This document shows, piece by piece, positions 62,058 to 64,000 of a DNA stretch of 64,000 bases. This DNA is from Nymphaea colorata. Taxonomy: Eukaryota; Streptophyta; Magnoliopsida; Nymphaeales; Nymphaeaceae. The stretch spans positions 14,304,354 to 14,368,353 of the forward strand of contig NC_045139.1 of the NCBI RefSeq assembly GCF_008831285.2, given 5' to 3'. The first letter of the stretch is position 1. Every line of letters begins with the position of its first letter. Made by a program: the position numbers and the translations under genes. The notes beneath the pieces were generated by a model. It worked only from the letters and a program-made list of their open reading frames with translations, did not search any database and had not been told where the DNA came from.

Positions 62058-62601
62058 TTACTCCTTGTATGAACTCAATCTTCAAAGCTAAACCACCTTA
62101 ATCTCTCCCTTTCTGCAGACGATCTTTAAGATACCAGTTCCTTGAGTCTGGACGTCAATCTTTCTTTCTTTTCCCTGGTTAATCTAATGGAATTAATTTC
62201 ATACATGAAAGCAATTAGTTTGAAAGCTCAGACAGTTTTGTCACTATATCTTTCTCTCGCCCGCAGACACACACACATATGCACATGCAGATGCACCCAC
62301 CACTTGGACGCCGTGCTTCTCGGCGTGAGTGAGATAGACGAGAAGGCTGCCGAGTACCACCGACGTCAGTGGCGCCGCTGCCAATACCCAGAAGAACCTT
62401 GGCCGCCTCTTGCTCTGTTCATGCAGAAAACACAGTCAGCTTTCTATTCCCAAACTCGACCTTCGATCTTTCTTTCCCTCGTTCAATAACAAGAACAATA
62501 CACATAAACACCGAAGAACAAAAGATTAAAAGAAACAAAGAAGCCGCATTTGATATTAGCAGCAGGCGCCCACAAGGCCCTCCCCTAGGACCTCCACAAC
62601 A

Positions 62602-62886
62602 CTAACCCTGGGTTCTACAGTAGGGGCAATCTGAATGAAAGCTCAGCCATGGGCGCAGGCACTCCGGGTGGTATCTGTGGAGGCATGGAAGATGCATGAC
62701 CGTCTGGTGCAAGTGGAAGACATCCAAGCAAACCGGGCAGACCTCCGTCTCCGAGCTGAGTCGGTCCGATACGGCCGTCAGGCAGAAACCATTATTAGCG
62801 GCCGAGCACACAGTGACGGTGGGTTCTGATCTCCTATTTGTTGTAGACCCGGACCCGGACATGGTCCCGCGACCCCAACTAAACAT
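62602..62886 (-). CDS. small RING-H2 finger protein, putative E3 ubiquitin ligase
   Basis: 94-residue intronless frame starting at an ATG. It has a low-complexity Gly/Ser/Thr N-terminus and a complete C-terminal RING-H2 finger: C50, C53, C68, H70, H73, C76, C87, C90 (C-X2-C-X14-C-X1-H-X2-H-X2-C-X10-C-X2-C). RING-H2 proteins recruit E2 enzymes for ubiquitin transfer. There is no membrane segment, so it is unlike ATL proteins, and it is shorter than most RHA types. It begins just outside the SULTR3 duplication breakpoint, where the source locus has SULTR3 exons 1-4 instead. Whether it is an expressed gene or the last exon or fragment of a larger one is open; all eight zinc ligands are intact. 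Confidence 0.75.
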   Translation of the reverse strand: MFSWGRGTMSGSGSTTNRRSEPTVTVCSAANNGFCLTAVSDRLSSETEVCPVCLDVFHLHQTVMHLPCLHRYHPECLRPWLSFHSDCPYCRTQG

Positions 62887-63559
62887 TCCATTCCATCTGC
62901 GTTTGCTACAGCAAAGAAAATCAAATCATCGGTCGCTTCCCACTTTACATAAAATTCCAACGTGATGCTCAATAGCAAATTTGTAGCAAACGTGCGGCAC
63001 GTATATGGAAATTCGTGAAGGTAAGGTCAGGTCCGCTTCGAGACTGTCATGCTTTTGAGGGAAAAAAAAAAAAAGAAAGGCCCACAGCAAAAACTAATCT
63101 TGATTCTAATAAAAGATATGTTAACATTAACGAAATATCCTTTATAAAAACTAATCACCCCCCAGCCAATGGAAAATTTTCCATTTTTTTAAAATGGGTA
63201 TGCATTTTTAAACTTTATGAGCAAATATTGAACAACTTTTTGGATTTTTTAAAAATATTTTGGCGGTTTCTCAAAGAAGATACGAAATCAAGGTTGCTGT
63301 TCACAATTTTGCAGAAAGCGAGAGAGATAGGGGAAACAATGTACTAGTATACCATCACAATATACTAGTATATATAAATCATCAGCAGATCATATCATCG
63401 GATGCATGTGCGAGAGAGAGAGAGAGAGAATGGACTCCCCTTCCCGGCAACAAAGCCCAGCGACCCAAGAAGTTTCAGGCCTCTTGGATGTCGACCATGT
63501 CTCCTTCTCCGAGCCGTGCCGCCATTGCGTCACTAAGAAGCGCCATTGCCTGCACACTT
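62887..63559. other. RING gene upstream region and spacer
   Basis: AT-rich at 63060-63300 with no exon supported. A short (GA)n run is at 63412-63430. An open stretch on both strands at 63406-63726 crosses into the duplicated segment and is unrecognised. Confidence 0.45.
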
Positions 63560-64000
63560 CCGACATTATTGTGATGGTCAGTGAAATTCACAGGATCATG
63601 AGCTTCAGGTTTTCCTTCCATATTCGGCCTATCTGCCTCAATGACTACGTCCGCCACTGCTATGAGCAAGCTCAATGTCCATTGACATCTTTTCCCGAGA
63701 TGAAAAGGAGAGAGAAGGCTTTATAATGAGGTTAAAGCACAACGTCCGGATGTGTCCAGATCCGAGGTGTGCCTGCTCGCTATGTGATGCTGGATCCAGT
63801 TAAAACTGTGCAATTGTATAACTAGAGATAAGAAGAGAGGGGATGATTTACTACCTGCAGCCAACTGGTTCTCAACCCATCACTAGTAAAAGCCTTACCG
63901 CTTTTGTTCTGCACCAGCCTTTCTTCTTGTACACGAATCAACGTTTTCGGCAATTTCATTTGGTTCAGATTAACTTTATGTTGCCGTTTTGGTTGTTTCC
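63560..64000. repeat. duplicated spacer segment, copy B' (partner at 48103-48840)
   Basis: Near-identical to 48103-48282 and 48607-48838, lacking the 320 bp between them and with two small extra pieces ('tatctgc' near 63630 and about 18 bp near 63942). It continues to the window edge. Confidence 0.88.

Larger units (their letters stand above)
59122..62547 (-). pseudogene. duplicated SULTR3 fragment (exons 5 and 6 with flanking introns)
   Basis: Copy of 41481-43450 in the same orientation, by eye about nine in ten bases identical, interrupted by two transposable elements. The exon 6 copy (59621 to about 59732) still reads LTELTFSPQYLAIAAKTG, but its donor GT is GG (59620-59619) and its acceptor is lost in a small deletion. 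The exon 5 copy (62301-62414) differs by two substitutions (Gln to Arg and Ser to Leu). No other SULTR3 exons are present, so this is not a functional transporter. Homology ends at 59122 and 62547, where flanks become unrelated to SULTR3. Confidence 0.92.

Noticed and set aside
61576-62085. 169-residue frame rich in Arg, Glu, Lys and Phe
   Set aside because: Translation of the GA/CT-rich halves of the Tourist MITE.
1-64000. CRISPR arrays, bacterial-type operons, defence islands, rRNA or tRNA genes, an undescribed multi-gene system
   Set aside because: No regularly spaced repeats with unique spacers, no polycistronic layout and no recognisable structural RNA; the genes are unrelated standard plant nuclear genes.

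Overview
The window is nuclear DNA of a flowering plant. It has split genes with GT-AG introns (and one GC-AG intron), AT-rich spacers full of (TA)n and (GA)n tracts, plant-only gene families (UGT92-type glycosyltransferase, SULTR3 sulfate transporter, CCX exchanger, LRX-like LRR protein) and small hAT and Tourist-type transposable elements. I cannot name the species. No operons, CRISPR arrays, rRNA or tRNA genes were seen.

Layout. 963-7847 (minus): fourteen coding exons of the nucleolar rRNA-processing protein Nrap/NOL6/UTP22; the gene runs off the left edge. 11290-12768 (minus): intronless UDP-glycosyltransferase of the UGT92A type, whose last codons are tandemly duplicated downstream. 14778-17690: decayed hAT transposon. 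19520-20659 (minus): secreted LRR protein of the LRX type without an extensin tail. 26425-28754 (minus): two-exon cation/calcium exchanger (CCX). 31429-36966 (plus): eight-exon TPR co-chaperone (TPR3 type), head-to-head with CCX. 38282-45323 (minus): twelve-exon SULTR3 sulfate transporter, tail-to-tail with TPR3. For all the split genes I joined exons by hand and checked that the reading phase is kept at every junction.

The right third (45.3-64 kb) has one clear small gene, a 94-residue RING-H2 protein (62602-62886, minus). The rest is repeats. There is a foldback of about 1.46 kb (46577-48035) with a nested hAT MITE, a Copia gag relic, a second hAT MITE, minisatellites and an AT-centred palindrome. 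A tandem segmental duplication copied SULTR3 exons 5 and 6 with flanking introns to 59122-62547, and copied the 48.1-48.8 kb spacer to 63560-64000. The SULTR3 copy is dead and later received two transposable elements. The originals serve as empty sites for both.

The genes are unrelated housekeeping, transport and specialised-metabolism loci, and nothing suggests a gene cluster or pathway island. I found no convincing undescribed multi-gene system. The most informative structures are the collinear duplication with its insertion history and the long foldback, which could make a hairpin RNA if transcribed.
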